Assembly: GCA_002345725.1 (NCBI GenBank)
Contig: DDWP01000068.1
Span: 1-7,547, forward strand
From: Candidatus Shapirobacteria bacterium UBA2283
GTDB taxonomy: Bacteria; Patescibacteriota; Microgenomatia; UBA12405
Length of the DNA stretch: 7,547 bases
Reading direction: 5' to 3'
Positions within the stretch are counted from its first letter, which is position 1. Each line of letters begins with the position of its first letter. The translations under genes and the position numbers were made by a program. The notes beneath the pieces are model-generated. The model searched no databases. It saw nothing but the letters and a program-made list of their open reading frames with translations, and was not told where the DNA came from. Positions 6,048 to 7,547 of the stretch are shown one piece after another.

Positions 6048-7547
6048 TGGGCTATTTTTCCTAAACTTCCAAAAAATCCAAAACTCTTTGATAAGCTATT
6101 AACCACCAAATCAAGTGCCGACTTGGTTGATTTTGGAGTTACTGTCACCGTATCAAGTGACTCAACCTGATTGCCTATCCTATCCTTAGAGATTATCTTT
6201 AAATGATATACCTGTGACGGTTTTAAATCAGTAATTGTTACTACATGATTCAAGGTTAGATTACCATCTTCCTGAGTCCTACTAGGATAATCAGACCCAG
6301 TACCTTCTCCATAAGCAATCTGGCTCGTCGCCGGCTCATCAGTATTCCAGTAAACAATCACTTGCGCCTTAGTCGCCTCACCCACCCCACTAACTGCTCC
6401 CTCCACTCGGATATCAGTAATCAGAGGTGGTCTCAAATCTTCTGATGTCCTAAATCTATTAAGACTCACTTTTGCCTCATTACCAGCCGAATCTTTACCT
6501 TTAACTATCACCACATAGTCAGTATCATCCAACAGATCCTTAATTAACAACTGATGTGTCTTTTTTAATGCCAAACTAATCTGATCTTTGGCCATCTCCG
6601 GTCTACCTTCCGGATAGTAGCTAACTATCGAAGATACCCCAGTATTAGTCTTCCATGAAGCCATAATTGTAGCTGTCGCCATCCCCTTAACCTGCTGTAT
6701 TTTAACTCCATCAATCTTTGGCATCGGTAGTGTCGCAAACTCATAATCATCGGAAGTAAACTTATTACCTTCCTCGTCCTCTGCCACTATTTTAAGATGA
6801 TACTTTGTTCCATCTTCCAAATTATCCAATTTAACAGTATAAATCGACTCTGCCGTCGAAGTCGTTAACTCCACCACTGACCCATATGCAGTTGTCGCAC
6901 CATATTGAACTGAAGCTTTTGTCGCATTACTCAAACCAAATTTGACATATACCGAAAATAATCCTAAATCAGTTACCTTAACAGTAGACACCACGGGGGC
7001 TGGATTAGTCTCAAAACTGTATTCCGTTGATTCACCAGTATTACCATCTTCATCTGTCCATGTAGTTTTATAAAAATATGTCGTCCCAGGATCAAGGCCT
7101 GTAATCGTAATTTCATGAGAACTAATCAGATCAGACGACCCAACTTCCTCACCATAATCTCCAGAACTTTTTCCATATTTAACAAATGAGTTACCTTTAC
7201 GATTCGTCGACCAATTTATCACTGCTGTCTTTGTCTTCACATCAGCCACCGGCTCGGCAGTTAACACTGGCGGTACTCGCCATTTACCGTCAGGCAACAA
7301 AGCCACTGTCGAACTTGGAGCGCTACATTCATTTGTCGAATCACATGATTTGACACAATAATAATATTTTGACTGCAATAAATTAGTATCTATAAATGAT
7401 GTCCCTGTCGTCGAAGACGCATAACTAAAATCACTCATATCTGTAGTGCATGAAGCCCCAGCCACCGTACTTCGATAAACTTTATATGAAGCTATCCCCG
7501 AACCACTTGCTTCCGGAGCATCCCACGATAATGCTAGTCTCCAACTA
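6044..7547 (-). CDS. Multi-domain fibronectin type III repeat protein, 5' end outside window
   Basis: The frame is open from the right edge (first whole codon 7546-7544) to TGA at 6046-6044, 500 visible residues. It starts inside an FN3 domain, so the internal GTG at 7465 is not the start. Five FN3-like beta-sandwich units can be read at about residues 1-85, 91-182, 183-274, 275-370 and 371-471. Units 2, 3 and 5 share a VxYGxxxxYG-like strand, and all share an LxDGTxYxxKIxxxDxxGN-like core, resembling the FN3 domains that precede metallophosphatases. The first unit has four cysteines (33, 64, 68, 74). The tail (472-500) is a short amphipathic stretch with no anchor, so any signal peptide or enzymatic domain is upstream and unseen. 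The stop overlaps the ATPase start by 4 bases. Adhesion, surface-layer or transporter-partner roles are possible. No catalytic motif is visible. Confidence 0.88.
   Translation of the reverse strand, partial: SWRLALSWDAPEASGSGIASYKVYRSTVAGASCTTDMSDFSYASSTTGTSFIDTNLLQSKYYYCVKSCDSTNECSAPSSTVALLPDGKWRVPPVLTAEPVADVKTKTAVINWSTNRKGNSFVKYGKSSGDYGEEVGSSDLISSHEITITGLDPGTTYFYKTTWTDEDGNTGESTEYSFETNPAPVVSTVKVTDLGLFSVYVKFGLSNATKASVQYGATTAYGSVVELTTSTAESIYTVKLDNLEDGTKYHLKIVAEDEEGNKFTSDDYEFATLPMPKIDGVKIQQVKGMATATIMASWKTNTGVSSIVSYYPEGRPEMAKDQISLALKKTHQLLIKDLLDDTDYVVIVKGKDSAGNEAKVSLNRFRTSEDLRPPLITDIRVEGAVSGVGEATKAQVIVYWNTDEPATSQIAYGEGTGSDYPSRTQEDGNLTLNHVVTITDLKPSQVYHLKIISKDRIGNQVESLDTVTVTPKSTKSALDLVVNSLSKSFGFFGSLGKIAQ

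Overview
The window looks like a piece of a small-genome bacterial chromosome, most plausibly from the Candidate Phyla Radiation (Patescibacteria). This is an inference. It rests on an AT-leaning composition, weak or absent Shine-Dalgarno sequences at several starts, very tight gene packing, and the combination of an extracellular fibronectin type III (FN3) repeat protein with a MacB/FtsX-type ABC transporter and a membrane-anchored beta-lactamase-fold protein. The code is standard. No in-frame TGA occurs in any of the long reading frames, and one gene ends in TGA inside a classic ATGA start/stop overlap, which argues against the UGA-as-glycine code of Absconditabacteria and Gracilibacteria. 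The + strand is strongly C-rich and G-poor whichever way the genes point.

Layout. Positions 1-1823 (minus) hold the first 607 codons of leucyl-tRNA synthetase (leuS), whose C-terminal part lies beyond the window edge. Positions 1824-2193 form a divergent control region. It carries a candidate leuS promoter, an attenuator-like leader ending in a strong intrinsic terminator just before the leuS start, a coding-like stretch with no usable start (possibly a decayed small membrane-protein gene), and a candidate promoter for the next gene. Positions 2194-3162 (plus) encode a membrane-anchored, beta-lactamase/transpeptidase-fold serine hydrolase. It converges on the following operon with one base between the two stop codons.

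Positions 3164-7547 (minus) form a translationally coupled three-gene operon, transcribed from beyond the right edge. It runs from a multi-FN3 protein (N-terminus outside the window) through a LolD/MacB-type ATPase to a MacB/FtsX-type permease with an additional N-terminal membrane helix. The ATPase and permease should form one complex in the cytoplasmic membrane. The FN3 protein, fused to them by a 4-base overlap, is the likely extracytoplasmic partner, substrate or scaffold.

The two points that deserve most attention are the alternative-pairing leader of leuS and the FN3/ABC/permease operon. The 370-base divergent region also holds an unexplained coding-like segment.
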